Positions 8,386 through 17,606 of a DNA stretch of 64,000 bases are shown here, piece by piece (position 1 is the first letter of the stretch; every line of letters begins with the position of its first letter). The stretch lies in the NCBI GenBank assembly GCA_048201935.1, contig DBFBGR010000003.1, positions 1 through 64,000 of the forward strand, read 5' to 3'. Origin of the DNA: MGBC124762 sp048201935 (GTDB taxonomy: Bacteria; Bacillota; Clostridia; Oscillospirales; Oscillospiraceae). Under the pieces are notes generated by a model. It worked only from the letters and a program-made list of their open reading frames with translations, was not told the DNA's origin and did not search any database. The position numbers and the translations under genes were made by a program.

Positions 8386-8715
8386 ATGAGACGGAAGCTC
8401 AAAAACCGCCGGGGCGAGACCCTGACGGAGGTGCTGGTGGCCCTGCTGGTGGTCACCTTGTCCATCTGCCTGCTCACCGCCATGGTCAACGCCTCCATGT
8501 CCATCAACGCCCAGATGCGCCAGGCCGACGGCGGCGACGACGGTTTTTACCCCGCATTGAGCGATGTGGAGACCCATGTCTTTGACAAAAACGCCGACGA
8601 TCCCGTTACCATCCGTCTCACCGGCGGGCCCAGCACCCTGACCCTGGACCACGGCGTGTACGCCTACACCGCCGAGGGCCTGGGCGGCCTGACGGTCTAC
8701 GGCAAGGAGGGGTGA
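8386..8715 (+). CDS. Minor type IV prepilin (PilV-like)
   Basis: The ATG at 8386 gives 109 residues. Leader MRRKLKNRRG ends in Gly10; mature residue +1 is Glu rather than Phe, and the +5 glutamate is Glu15 (ETLTEVLVALLVV). The mature domain is short and lacks cysteines. An upstream start at 8302 would add sequence overlapping the preceding gene and leave a long leader; GGGAGGTG at 8371-8378 supports the chosen start. Minor pilins of this kind prime assembly or sit at the tip. Its stop overlaps the beginning of the next minor pilin. Confidence 0.8.
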   Translation: MRRKLKNRRGETLTEVLVALLVVTLSICLLTAMVNASMSINAQMRQADGGDDGFYPALSDVETHVFDKNADDPVTIRLTGGPSTLTLDHGVYAYTAEGLGGLTVYGKEG

Positions 8716-8717
8716 GC

Positions 8718-9245
8718 GTGGCGGCATTGCGTAAGCTGAAGGCCCGCAAGGGCTTCTCCCTGGCCGAGACCTTGGTGGCGGTGCTGATCTTAGCCATGCT
8801 GAGCTCGGCGGCAGCTCTGGGGGTGAGCCAGGCGTTGTGGCAGAGGAATAAGTCCATCGCCCTGGCCGACGCCCAGACCGTGGCCTCCACCGCCGCCCAG
8901 ATGGTCACCGACCAGTTGCGCTACGGGCGCATCGCCTCGGTGGAGGACGGCGGGGCGGAGATCGTGCTCTTTAGCGGCGTGAACAAGGACGCCGTGCACA
9001 TCAGTCTGGACGAAGATGGTTATCTGAAGGTCCGTCAAAAAGACGGAAACTGGGAATATAGGCCCCTGGAGGAGGACGCCTATTGCGGTCTGCACTTGTC
9101 CCAGTTGAAATTCGAGCTGCATGAGAGCGGCGGCCAGGTGAAGTCGGTGGACGTGAGCCTGAGCGTGGAGAGCGAGAGCGACAGCCTCTGGGACCTGGAA
9201 TTCTCCGTGTCGCCCATGGACCCCAAGCGCTATACCGTGAGCTGA
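8718..9245 (+). CDS. Minor type IV prepilin (PilW/PulG-like)
   Basis: The chosen GTG at 8718 gives 175 residues; a GTG at 8712 inside the AAGGAGGGG ribosome site is the alternative. Leader ends ARKG (Gly12), mature residue Phe13, +5 glutamate Glu17 (FSLAETLVAVLILAML). The mature domain of about 160 residues is predicted mostly beta-rich, ending WDLEFSVSPMD. It sits four bases after the previous minor pilin, suggesting they are made together and form a tip complex with the PilX-like and giant pilin proteins. Confidence 0.8.
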   Translation: MAALRKLKARKGFSLAETLVAVLILAMLSSAAALGVSQALWQRNKSIALADAQTVASTAAQMVTDQLRYGRIASVEDGGAEIVLFSGVNKDAVHISLDEDGYLKVRQKDGNWEYRPLEEDAYCGLHLSQLKFELHESGGQVKSVDVSLSVESESDSLWDLEFSVSPMDPKRYTVS

Positions 9246-9261
9246 AGGAGGTGAGCATCCC

Positions 9262-12200
9262 GTGAAGAAAACGCATGATAGAAAGAAACGCCGCCTGGGC
9301 GGCTATACCATGGCCGAGGTGCTCATCGTCATCGCCATTTTGGGCATTTTGGCGGCCCTGGCCATCCCTTCGGTCATCACCTACCGCCGGGACCTGAAGC
9401 TCACCGAGCTGGACGACAACGCCCGGACCATCTATCTGGCGGCCCAAAACAACCTCTCCGCCCTCCGCTCCGCCGCCGGCGAGACCTTGGAACTGGGCGG
9501 CGCCACAGGACGCAACGCCGAGGACGGCGTTGTGGTAAGCGGGACCCAATTCAAATATGTCTCTACCAATGTCGCTTCCGCCGAACCGGGCTGGCTGGTG
9601 CTGCCCGGGTCGGTGGACTCTGCTTTGATGGAGGAGGGCAGCTACTATCTGGTGGAGTTTGACCCGGTCAGCGGCGTGGTCTACGGCGTGTTTTACACCG
9701 AAAAGGGCGACGGCAAGCCCTTCACCGAGGCCGTCTACCACGCCATCTCCGACCCGGACAAGAATTGCCGGGTCCGGGAGGGCCGCGACGACTTCGCCAA
9801 GGCCTCGGGCGGCTTTTTGCTGGGCTACTACGGCGCCAACGGGGAGGTGGACCTCTCCCGGCCCGACGCGCAGACTCTGCCCAAGCCCAAGCTGAAGCTC
9901 ACCAACGCCGAGGAGCTGGCCTTGGACATCACCGCCGCCGCCGACAGCGGGGTGGACCTGTCCCGGGTCTTTTACACCGTCAGTATTTCCGACGGCGCCC
10001 ACGTCAAAACCATCGTGGAAAAGGGCAAGTATAACGACGCCGCCACCAACACTGTGGTGCTGGACACCCTGAAGAGCACCTACTCCAAGGTCCCGGAGAA
10101 CGCCGCCTATGGCGGCTGGACCATCGGCGCGCCCTTTGCCCAGTGGGTCCAGGACAGCGGCATCGTCCCCGGCGCGGATGTGGCCGTCACCGTCACCATC
10201 TGGTACGACCCCGCCTCGGGCGAGGGCTTGGCGGCCCTGCCCCAGAGCGCCAGCGTGACCACCAACAGCCTCTTTGCCGCCCGGGATGGGAGCCGGGTCC
10301 AGGTGGGCTACGGCCGCCACCTGCAAAATCTGGGCCTGGCAGGTCTGGACACCACCGTTACCGCCGCCGTCCAGACCCGGGACATCGACTTTGCCAAGAC
10401 CACTCCCGCCAACGACAAGGACACCCGCCAGCACTGGGCGGAGACCTATGGCGACCGGAAGTTCACCTCCATCGGCAACGCCAATTTGACTGGCTTCAAC
10501 GGCCAGGGGCGGACCATCGCCAACCTGGACGCCACCGCCATGCCCTACGCCGGGCTGTTCTCCAGCGCCAACGGCATGACGCTGGAGCACATCGTCATGG
10601 AGGACGCCCGGGTCAACGGCATGGGCTCCGCCGGGGCGTTGGCGGGCATGGCCAAGGACACCACCGTGACCCACTGCCAGGTCTACCTCACCGCGCCTTA
10701 CAGCACCAGCCCCCGCATCCAGTCCAACGGCACCGCCGGCGGCCTCATCGGCCTGGCCAGCGGCAACGTGACCATCGAGGGCTCCTTTGCCTCCACGGTG
10801 GTCAAGGGCGGCACGACGGGCGGCCTGGTGGGCCGGGGCCAGGGGCTCACGGTGCGCGGCAGCTATGCCGCCGGTCATCTCTCGGGCAACCAAGCAGGCG
10901 GTCTGGTGGGCGGACTGGAGAACATCACCGCCCGGGCCACCATCCAAAACAGCTACGCCGCGGGCTGCATCGCCAGCGCCACCTCTGAGGCGGCGGGGCT
11001 GGTGGTCCCCCATGTGGGCACCACGGCGGAAAGCAACCAGATCACCATCCAAAATTCCTACGCCGCAGTGGACTACGGCAGCGTCCCCACCAGCGACAAG
11101 GTCTATGGCACGGTCCCGGTGGGCAGCTGCACCAATGTCTCCTACCTGGCTGAGCAAGGCGTGAACGACGCGGTGACCCCGGCTGGGGTGACCGCTCTCA
11201 ACGATTCTGCCCTCATGCAGGCCCGGGCCGACCTGGGCCTGGGGGCCGGCTTCATCGACGGCGGCAACGCCAAGACCCGGCCCTACAACCTGGTGGAGCG
11301 CACCGAGGAGGAGGGGCCGCTGAGTGCGCCCTATCCCTATCCCACCCTGCGCGTCAGCGTCAACGGCGAGGCCGCCAACCTGCCCCACTACGGCGACTGG
11401 CTGGAGGCGGTGGCTCCCCCCGCGCCCCAGTCGCTCATCGCCTACTACGAGCAGTTTGGCGGCGTGACCGAGTATTCCGCCTTTGTGAACGGCGCGGAAC
11501 AGGGGACGTTGGACCTGACGCGCACCGGGGCCATCAATGCCGACGGCTACGCCTTTTTGAGCAAGGAAAAGCTCCATAACGACTGGGAGGAGACGGTGGC
11601 GCTGACGGTGAGCGCCGTGGGCATGGAGACCCGGGAGAGCACGGTCCAGGGCCGCCTGCTGGGTGCGCTGGACGAGGAGTTCCAAACCACCGCCGACGCC
11701 GCGGCCATCGCCTACTATGTCTACGCCATCCCCACCACCGCCATCGACGTGATCCCCAGCTCGGGATGCTACAACGAGGTGACGGTGAAGGGCACGGCTC
11801 CCCAGGTCCAGTGGGGCGTGCCCCCGGTGGAGGTGGAGACCACCGCCTGGGTCAACCCGCTCTTTGGCCGCGCGGCCTACAACGGCTCCAAGCCCGGCGG
11901 CGACCCCGGGACCATCCACATCCGCTCTCTGCGCCAACTGGCCAATATTGGCCGGTTCTTTGGCGATAAGCGGGACTACCTCCAGGACCTGGACATCGAC
12001 GCCTCTATCTACTATGGCGACCTGGCCTTTGACAAGAGCGGCAACTCCCTGGCCGGGGAGAGCCGGGTGATGAACGACGCGGGCCACGTCACCGTGGCTG
12101 GGTTCGAGGTATGGGGCCGGGGCTGGGACAAGAGCTGGGACTATGTCACCAACGTGTGGAGCATGCCCGCGGAGTACCGGCTGATCGTCAGCCCCATCGG

Positions 12201-14559
12201 GGCCCACGGCACCCCAGGCGACGCCAAAACGGGCTACGATACCGTCAGCTCCTTCAACGCCACCTATGACGGCAACGGCCGCGTCATCCGGGCCTTGAGC
12301 ATCCGCTCGCATTACTACGCCGAGGATAAGGTGGAGCACGCGGGGCTGTTCCACCGGGTCCGGGGCACGCTGAAGAATATCCGCCTCACCGACTGCGACG
12401 TGGTGGGCGCTACCGGCACCTCCACCGGCTCCACCGGCATGCTGGCCGCGCGGCTGAGCGATGGCTCGGTCACCGACTGCACCGTGACCAACTGCGCCGT
12501 CACCGCCCAGGGCACCAAGGCCGGCGGCCACATGGGCGGCCTGATCGGCTATTTGGACAACAAGGGCAAGGTCAGCGGCTGCGCGGTGGAGAACTGCGTG
12601 GTGGCTGGCGGGGAGTATATCCGCAACGTGGGCGGCTTTGTAGGCAACGTCTACAAGCTGAACGCCGCCAGCGCCATTCGGGACTGCACGGTGAAGAACG
12701 TCCAGGTCTCCAACGGCTTTAACAAGGGCAAGACCACCGACAGCATCGAAAAGCGAGGCAGCGTGGGCGGCTTTGTGGGCTGTGTGTACGACAGCGCGGG
12801 CGTGGTGGAAAGCTGCGTTGTCATTGGCGCTGGGGACCTTCAGGTGTCGGGCGATACCTGGAACGCCGGCGGCTTTGCCGGGAGCGTGTCCACCGCCGCC
12901 ATCCAAAGCTGCGGCGTGCGGCTGGAGGGCAACGTGAAGAAGGGCTACGACGCCCAGCGCGTCACCGGCGGCAAATATGTGGGCGGCTTCGCCGGGACCA
13001 TTGCCACCGGCAGCGTCAGCGCCAGCTACGCCGCCGTGGGTGTGGACGGCCCCACCGCCGGCGGCTTTGCCGGGACCTTCACCGGCGGCAGCGTCAGCAA
13101 CTGCTACGCCGGTGGCCGCACCAGCTCGGGCAAGTTCAACGCCACCTCCCGCAACGTCACCGCCACCGACACCGTGGGCGGCCTCATCGGCCTTTGGTCG
13201 GGAGGCACGCTGGACACCTGCTACACCACCTGCGCCGTCTCCGGCGCGGTGGAGGGCAAGACCGATATCTTCGCCAACACCTCCATCGCCAACGCCGACG
13301 TGACCGGTTGCTATGCTCTGGGCGAGGCATTTGTGAACGGGGCTAAGTACGGCAAGCACACCGTCACCAGCGTGGCGACCAAGATGCCTGAGCTGGCCGA
13401 GGACCAGCGCGCCGAGACCCACCCCTATGACGCTACCTTGGAGGACATCGCCTATCCCTATGCCCCGGCCAAGGACGCCGCTGGCCAGGCGGTGGCTCAC
13501 TACGGCGACTGGCCCTACACCGTCAACCGCCGCCCGGGCTTTGAGTGGACGCCCGCGCCGGAGGAGTTTGAGCCCGCCGACCTGTCGGGGCTCCAGTCCG
13601 CTGAGGCCCACTGGACGGAGGAGGGCTTGAAGCTCACCATCGCCACCGTGGGTTCGGGCACCACCCTGGACAACCTCTTTGCTAAGTCCGGCGGCAACTT
13701 CTCCGTGTCCAGCGACCTGGGCGAGGTGCTGAACCTCCAGGCCGTGTCCACCGGCGGCGCGGGGGCGGTGCGGATCACCGACAGCGCGGGCAATGTCTGG
13801 GAGATCACCCCCACCGTCATCGCCACCACCCCCGACGGCCATCCCATCCGCTCCTACGAGTTCACCATCCCCGCGGGCAGTCTGCCGCCCTATTTGGAGA
13901 CCCTGGGCGTGGGCGGCTTCAAGCAGGGCGACATGATCGAGAAGATCAAGTATCAGGGTACGGCGGAGGGCTTCCAGCCCACTGAACCCTTCGAGCCCGG
14001 CGACAGCGTGGCCATCGACGGCAGCTTTGACGACTGGACAGGCTATCCCCACCAGGTGCTGGCCTACACCCCCGGCAACGGCGCCACCGCCGGCACCGCC
14101 ATCGGCGCGGCCTTTGGCGACGGCAACGACATCTATCTCCACATCCGCAACCACTACCCGCCCAACCTGGTCCCCGCCGACCAGTTGCCCTACACCGGCG
14201 GTCTGACCAACCTCATCATCACCAATCTGCCCATGAGCGTCGTGGGGGACGACAACTGGTCCAGCTACGAGTTCCCCTGGTGGAAGTTTACCAATCAGAA
14301 CTACACCGGCCCGGGGATCTACAAGCTCATCCACGAGAAGGGCGGCATGGTGGGCGACCAGTGGGTGACCGAGAGCGTCTGCCAGGTGGAGTGCTACCTG
14401 GAGATCCACGACGACGGCTCCCAGGAGATGGAGATGCTCATCCATCTGGAGGCCATCGCCGGCAGCCAAAAGGCCGCCAACAAGATCACCAGCGTCACCA
14501 TCCGGCCCGCCCTGGGCGGCTCGCTGACCATCTGGCGCGAACCTCCGGAGGAGGAATAA
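9262..14559 (+). CDS. Giant prepilin with GLUG repeats (candidate pilus-tip adhesin)
   Basis: A 1765-residue protein, about ten times the size of normal pilins. The N-terminus is a genuine class III prepilin signal: leader ending Gly14, mature Tyr15, +5 Glu19, helix YTMAEVLIVIAILGIL. An extracellular part follows with two GLUG-type repeat regions, about residues 430-570 and 1025-1340 (recurring GG-L/F-VG and SYAAG/CYAGG turns; the second region is cysteine-rich). Near residue 1584 a segment begins IDGSFDDWTGYPH, reminiscent of CBM9-like beta-sandwich domains. The GTG start has AAGGAGG eight bases upstream. It is the last gene of the pilus operon. PilD should process it, and pilus-tip adhesion is the inferred role. 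No frameshift or stop interrupts it. Confidence 0.8.
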   Translation: MKKTHDRKKRRLGGYTMAEVLIVIAILGILAALAIPSVITYRRDLKLTELDDNARTIYLAAQNNLSALRSAAGETLELGGATGRNAEDGVVVSGTQFKYVSTNVASAEPGWLVLPGSVDSALMEEGSYYLVEFDPVSGVVYGVFYTEKGDGKPFTEAVYHAISDPDKNCRVREGRDDFAKASGGFLLGYYGANGEVDLSRPDAQTLPKPKLKLTNAEELALDITAAADSGVDLSRVFYTVSISDGAHVKTIVEKGKYNDAATNTVVLDTLKSTYSKVPENAAYGGWTIGAPFAQWVQDSGIVPGADVAVTVTIWYDPASGEGLAALPQSASVTTNSLFAARDGSRVQVGYGRHLQNLGLAGLDTTVTAAVQTRDIDFAKTTPANDKDTRQHWAETYGDRKFTSIGNANLTGFNGQGRTIANLDATAMPYAGLFSSANGMTLEHIVMEDARVNGMGSAGALAGMAKDTTVTHCQVYLTAPYSTSPRIQSNGTAGGLIGLASGNVTIEGSFASTVVKGGTTGGLVGRGQGLTVRGSYAAGHLSGNQAGGLVGGLENITARATIQNSYAAGCIASATSEAAGLVVPHVGTTAESNQITIQNSYAAVDYGSVPTSDKVYGTVPVGSCTNVSYLAEQGVNDAVTPAGVTALNDSALMQARADLGLGAGFIDGGNAKTRPYNLVERTEEEGPLSAPYPYPTLRVSVNGEAANLPHYGDWLEAVAPPAPQSLIAYYEQFGGVTEYSAFVNGAEQGTLDLTRTGAINADGYAFLSKEKLHNDWEETVALTVSAVGMETRESTVQGRLLGALDEEFQTTADAAAIAYYVYAIPTTAIDVIPSSGCYNEVTVKGTAPQVQWGVPPVEVETTAWVNPLFGRAAYNGSKPGGDPGTIHIRSLRQLANIGRFFGDKRDYLQDLDIDASIYYGDLAFDKSGNSLAGESRVMNDAGHVTVAGFEVWGRGWDKSWDYVTNVWSMPAEYRLIVSPIGAHGTPGDAKTGYDTVSSFNATYDGNGRVIRALSIRSHYYAEDKVEHAGLFHRVRGTLKNIRLTDCDVVGATGTSTGSTGMLAARLSDGSVTDCTVTNCAVTAQGTKAGGHMGGLIGYLDNKGKVSGCAVENCVVAGGEYIRNVGGFVGNVYKLNAASAIRDCTVKNVQVSNGFNKGKTTDSIEKRGSVGGFVGCVYDSAGVVESCVVIGAGDLQVSGDTWNAGGFAGSVSTAAIQSCGVRLEGNVKKGYDAQRVTGGKYVGGFAGTIATGSVSASYAAVGVDGPTAGGFAGTFTGGSVSNCYAGGRTSSGKFNATSRNVTATDTVGGLIGLWSGGTLDTCYTTCAVSGAVEGKTDIFANTSIANADVTGCYALGEAFVNGAKYGKHTVTSVATKMPELAEDQRAETHPYDATLEDIAYPYAPAKDAAGQAVAHYGDWPYTVNRRPGFEWTPAPEEFEPADLSGLQSAEAHWTEEGLKLTIATVGSGTTLDNLFAKSGGNFSVSSDLGEVLNLQAVSTGGAGAVRITDSAGNVWEITPTVIATTPDGHPIRSYEFTIPAGSLPPYLETLGVGGFKQGDMIEKIKYQGTAEGFQPTEPFEPGDSVAIDGSFDDWTGYPHQVLAYTPGNGATAGTAIGAAFGDGNDIYLHIRNHYPPNLVPADQLPYTGGLTNLIITNLPMSVVGDDNWSSYEFPWWKFTNQNYTGPGIYKLIHEKGGMVGDQWVTESVCQVECYLEIHDDGSQEMEMLIHLEAIAGSQKAANKITSVTIRPALGGSLTIWREPPEEE

Positions 14560-14570
14560 AGAGTAAACGC

Positions 14571-14607
14571 AAAAAAGCCTGTAACCGCAAGGTTACAGGC
14601 TTTTTTT
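14571..14607. terminator. Bidirectional terminator between the pilus operon and tRNA-Ser
   Basis: A perfect 16-bp stem AAAAAAGCCTGTAACC (14571-14586) pairs with 14591-14606 across a GCAA loop and ends in seven Ts. It terminates the pilus operon on the plus strand and the tRNA-Ser pair on the minus strand. The last T of the run is the complement of the terminal A of the tRNA CCA end. Confidence 0.95.
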
Positions 14608-14698
14608 GGCGCAGAAGGAGGGATTTGAACCCTCGCACGGCTCAACACCGTCTACTCCCTTAGCAGGGGAGCCCCTTCGGCCACTTGGGTACTTCTGC
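14607..14698 (-). tRNA. tRNA-Ser (anticodon GCT), CCA encoded
   Basis: Read on the minus strand, the acceptor arm GCAGAAG pairs with CTTCTGC, followed by discriminator G and an encoded CCA. The anticodon loop CTGCTAA between CTCCC and GGGAG gives anticodon GCT. A long variable arm and GGTTCAAATCC T-arm fit a class II tRNA-Ser. It reads AGC/AGT codons. Confidence 0.95.
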
Positions 14699-14728
14699 AT
14701 GCCGAAAACGAATCGTTTTATGAAGTTG

Positions 14729-14817
<89 letters not shown>

Positions 14818-14843
14818 AAGTAGGCCGCCCAGATACGCCTAAC

Positions 14844-14872
14844 ATCATAGCACAAGCCGCCCGGAATGTCAA
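14844..14872 (-). promoter_or_regulatory. Sigma-A promoter of the tRNA-Ser pair
   Basis: On the minus strand TTGACA (14867-14872) and TATGAT (14844-14849) are separated by 17 bases, about 26 bases upstream of the first tRNA. Confidence 0.85.
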
Positions 14873-14882
14873 GGCGGGATTT

Positions 14883-15770
14883 TTACAGCAACCGGGCCAT
14901 GTCCTGGGGCAAGGGCTGGGAAAAGGTCATTTTTTTGCCCGTCATGGGATGGACGAAGGCCAGCTCCGCGCTGTGGAGGGCGGGCCGGGTGAGCAGGGGC
15001 GACTCTTCACCATAGAGGAAGTCCCCCAGCAAGGGATGGCCCATGTGGGCCATGTGAACGCGAATTTGATGGGTGCGGCCCGTTTCCAGCTCCAGCCGCA
15101 CCAGGGCATAGGGTCCGTGGAGGGACAGGGTCTCGTAGTGGGTCACCGCCCGCTGACCGTCGGGACGGACGCCGTGGCGGATGGCTTCATTGGGGAGCTT
15201 CAAAATGGGCGCGTCCACCGTGCCAACTCCGGGCTCGGGCGCGCCCACCGTCAGGGCCAGGTAGCGGCGCTGAAAATCGGGGGTGTGGAGCTGCTCTTTG
15301 AGCGCGGTCTGGGCGCTGGGGTGCTTGGCCACCACCAAAAGCCCGGTGGTGCCCCGGTCCAGTCGGTGGACGGGGTGGAAGAGGGTCCCCACTTGCCCGG
15401 TGGTGTTGTAGTGCCAGAGCAGAAAGTTGCCGATGGTGTCTGCCTGGGCGGGGACGATGGGGTGGACCAGTACCCCCGCTTGCTTGTTGAGGACCACGAT
15501 GTGGTCGTCTTCATAGACGATGTCTAAAGGCCCGGGGTAGGACAGCACCTTGGCCTGGCGGCCGGGCTGGTCCACCAGCACCTCCAGCGCCTGGCCCGGG
15601 GCCACAAGGTCGCTGACGAAGGCCTTTTTGCCGTCCAGGGTAATGCCGTCGTCCAGCCACTTCACCCGGCGCAGAACGCTAGCAGTGAGGTGAAAGACCT
15701 CCTTGGCCACCGCGTCCACCCGCATGCCGGCCTGGGCGGCGGTGACCACATGGCGCAGTCGGCGGCTCAC
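14883..15770 (-). CDS. RluD/RluA-family pseudouridine synthase
   Basis: Converts uridine to pseudouridine in rRNA. The 295 residues comprise an S4-like RNA-binding domain (about 10-65) and the catalytic PseudoU_synth_2 domain. The RluA signature HRLDRGTTGLL holds the catalytic Asp near residue 143, and the RTHQIRVHMAHMGHPLLGD motif follows near residue 233. It starts at a GTG overlapping the end of the GH13 gene and is the last gene of the minus-strand operon. The exact rRNA target cannot be set from sequence. Confidence 0.9.
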   Translation of the reverse strand: MSRRLRHVVTAAQAGMRVDAVAKEVFHLTASVLRRVKWLDDGITLDGKKAFVSDLVAPGQALEVLVDQPGRQAKVLSYPGPLDIVYEDDHIVVLNKQAGVLVHPIVPAQADTIGNFLLWHYNTTGQVGTLFHPVHRLDRGTTGLLVVAKHPSAQTALKEQLHTPDFQRRYLALTVGAPEPGVGTVDAPILKLPNEAIRHGVRPDGQRAVTHYETLSLHGPYALVRLELETGRTHQIRVHMAHMGHPLLGDFLYGEESPLLTRPALHSAELAFVHPMTGKKMTFSQPLPQDMARLL

Positions 15771-17599
15771 CGCTTGGCGAAAAGGAAGGCCGACGCGCCG
15801 GGGAGCTTGGCCTGGGCGGGGAAGGTCCTGCCGGTGAGCAGGTCCACCGCGTCCCAGGGCAAGGTCAAACTCCGGGCCTGGCCGTCCCGGTTGACGGCGG
15901 CGATGAGGGTCTCGGCCTGGCAGGTCCGGGCAAAGGCCAGCAGGCCCTTGTGGGCCGCCAAAAATTCCAGATGGCCCTCTCGCAGGGCAGGGTGAGTTTT
16001 GCGCAACTGCCCCAGCTTGGACACGTAGGCCACCAGGTCCTTGTCCTCGTGGCCCCAGGGGTAGGTCCCCCGGTTGAAGGGGTCCTCGAAGCCGGTCATG
16101 CCCGCCTCGTCACCGTAGTAGACCGTGGGGGCCCCGGGGAAGGCGAAGAGGACAGCGTAGCCCAGCTTCAGCCGCTCCAGGCCCCGCTGATGCTCCTCGG
16201 GGGTCATCACATAGTCGGCCCGCTGGTCCTTGGACCAGTCGTTTTTGTGGTCGTGGCCCACCCCCAGGAAGGTCAAAATGCGCAGGGTATCGTGGGTGCC
16301 CAGAGCGTTCATGGAGTTTTGGAAGGCGAAGGGGGGATAGTGGTCCCGCAAAGTCTCCATGTCCCAGCGGAAATCGTCGGCGTCGCCCCCCAGCAGGTAG
16401 CCGATGAGGGCCGAGCGCAGGGGATAGTTCATCAGTCCGTCGCAGTGGCCGCCCCAAACGTGCTTGCGGCGCACGTCGTAGGCCATTTTGATGGAGCCGT
16501 CCTCCCACACCTCGCCGATGATGACGGCGTTGGGGTTTTCCGCCCGGGCCGCTTCGTGGATGGCGTGGACCATGTGGTCGGGCAGCTCGTCGGCCACGTC
16601 CAGCCGCCAGCCGTCCGCGCCCCGGCGCAGCCACTGGCGGATCACGCCGTTTTCCCCGCAGATGAACTCCAAAAATTCCGGGTTTTCCTTGTTGAAGTCG
16701 GGTAGGGTCTTAAAGCCCCACCAGGATTTATACTCGTTGGGCCACTTGGTCCAGAGGAACCAGTCGTGATAGGGGGAATTCTCGTCCCGGGCCGCGCCGC
16801 CCTGGCCATACTCCCCGGTGGCGTTGAAGTACTTGCTGGCCCAGCCCACGTGGTTGAAAACGCCGTCTAAGATGATGCGGATGCCCCGCTTGTGGGCGGC
16901 CTTGCAAAGGCGCTCAAAGTCGTCCAGGGTGCCCAGCATGGGGTCGATCTTCTCGTAGTCCGCCGTGCCATAGCGGTGATTTTCCAGGGCCTCGAAGATG
17001 GGGCAGAAGTAGATGGTCTCCACCCCAAGGCCGGCGAGGTAGTCCAGCTTGCTCTCCACGCCCTTGAGACTGCCGCCGAAAAAGTCCCGGTTGGTGACCC
17101 CACGGCCGGGCTCGGGCTTGTAGATGGGCGGGTCGGCCCAGTTTTCGTGAACGATCCGGTCCCCGGGGCCGGTCTTGGTGGGCAGGTCCAGGCGGCAGAA
17201 GCGGTCGGGGAAGATCTGATAGCACATGCCCTCTCCGAACCAGGTGGGGACCGCCTCGGAGCCGTCATAGACGGTGAGCTGGTATTCCTCCGACTCCATG
17301 CGGTAGGGCGGGGTGGAGAAATCCATCTGGAAGGAGTACCACACAAGACCCTGGTAGTCGGCGGGGATGGGGACTTCGACCTGGAAGGTGTCCACGTCCA
17401 GATGAAAGTCCAGCCAGGGGATGGGGTAGGCCTCCATGTGGTCGTCCCACTGCTCGTAGCGCAGGGTCACCCAGGCCTGGAGATAGCCCATTTCCCGGGG
17501 CGGATGGAGCGACAGCGTCACGCTCGACCCGGCGGCCACGGCGCCCTGAGGGGATTTGCAGGCGGGGTCGAAGGGATGGAAGATGGCGGCGTCAAACAC
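15767..17599 (-). CDS. GH13 alpha-glycosidase (neopullulanase/maltogenic amylase-like)
   Basis: Cytoplasmic alpha-1,4 (possibly alpha-1,6) glucan hydrolase acting on maltodextrins or cyclodextrins; no signal peptide is seen. The 610 residues show an N-terminal beta-sandwich (about 1-120, CBM34-like) and the GH13 barrel: region I DGVFNHVG (about 243), region II GWRLDVADE with the nucleophile Asp near 331, region III GEVWED with the acid Glu near 363, and region IV NALGTHDT near 435. This arrangement fits GH13 subfamily 20. It lies seven bases after the PBP2 gene, an odd partner for a cell-wall operon, and overlaps the rluD-like gene. Confidence 0.88.
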   Translation of the reverse strand: MFDAAIFHPFDPACKSPQGAVAAGSSVTLSLHPPREMGYLQAWVTLRYEQWDDHMEAYPIPWLDFHLDVDTFQVEVPIPADYQGLVWYSFQMDFSTPPYRMESEEYQLTVYDGSEAVPTWFGEGMCYQIFPDRFCRLDLPTKTGPGDRIVHENWADPPIYKPEPGRGVTNRDFFGGSLKGVESKLDYLAGLGVETIYFCPIFEALENHRYGTADYEKIDPMLGTLDDFERLCKAAHKRGIRIILDGVFNHVGWASKYFNATGEYGQGGAARDENSPYHDWFLWTKWPNEYKSWWGFKTLPDFNKENPEFLEFICGENGVIRQWLRRGADGWRLDVADELPDHMVHAIHEAARAENPNAVIIGEVWEDGSIKMAYDVRRKHVWGGHCDGLMNYPLRSALIGYLLGGDADDFRWDMETLRDHYPPFAFQNSMNALGTHDTLRILTFLGVGHDHKNDWSKDQRADYVMTPEEHQRGLERLKLGYAVLFAFPGAPTVYYGDEAGMTGFEDPFNRGTYPWGHEDKDLVAYVSKLGQLRKTHPALREGHLEFLAAHKGLLAFARTCQAETLIAAVNRDGQARSLTLPWDAVDLLTGRTFPAQAKLPGASAFLFAKR

Positions 17600-17606
17600 G
17601 GTTTTG

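Noticed and set aside
9001..14469. A 1822-codon open frame on the minus strand opposite the giant pilin.
   Set aside because: It is low-complexity Gly/Ala/Val/His sequence with no start signal, caused by GC-rich codon bias of the real gene on the plus strand.
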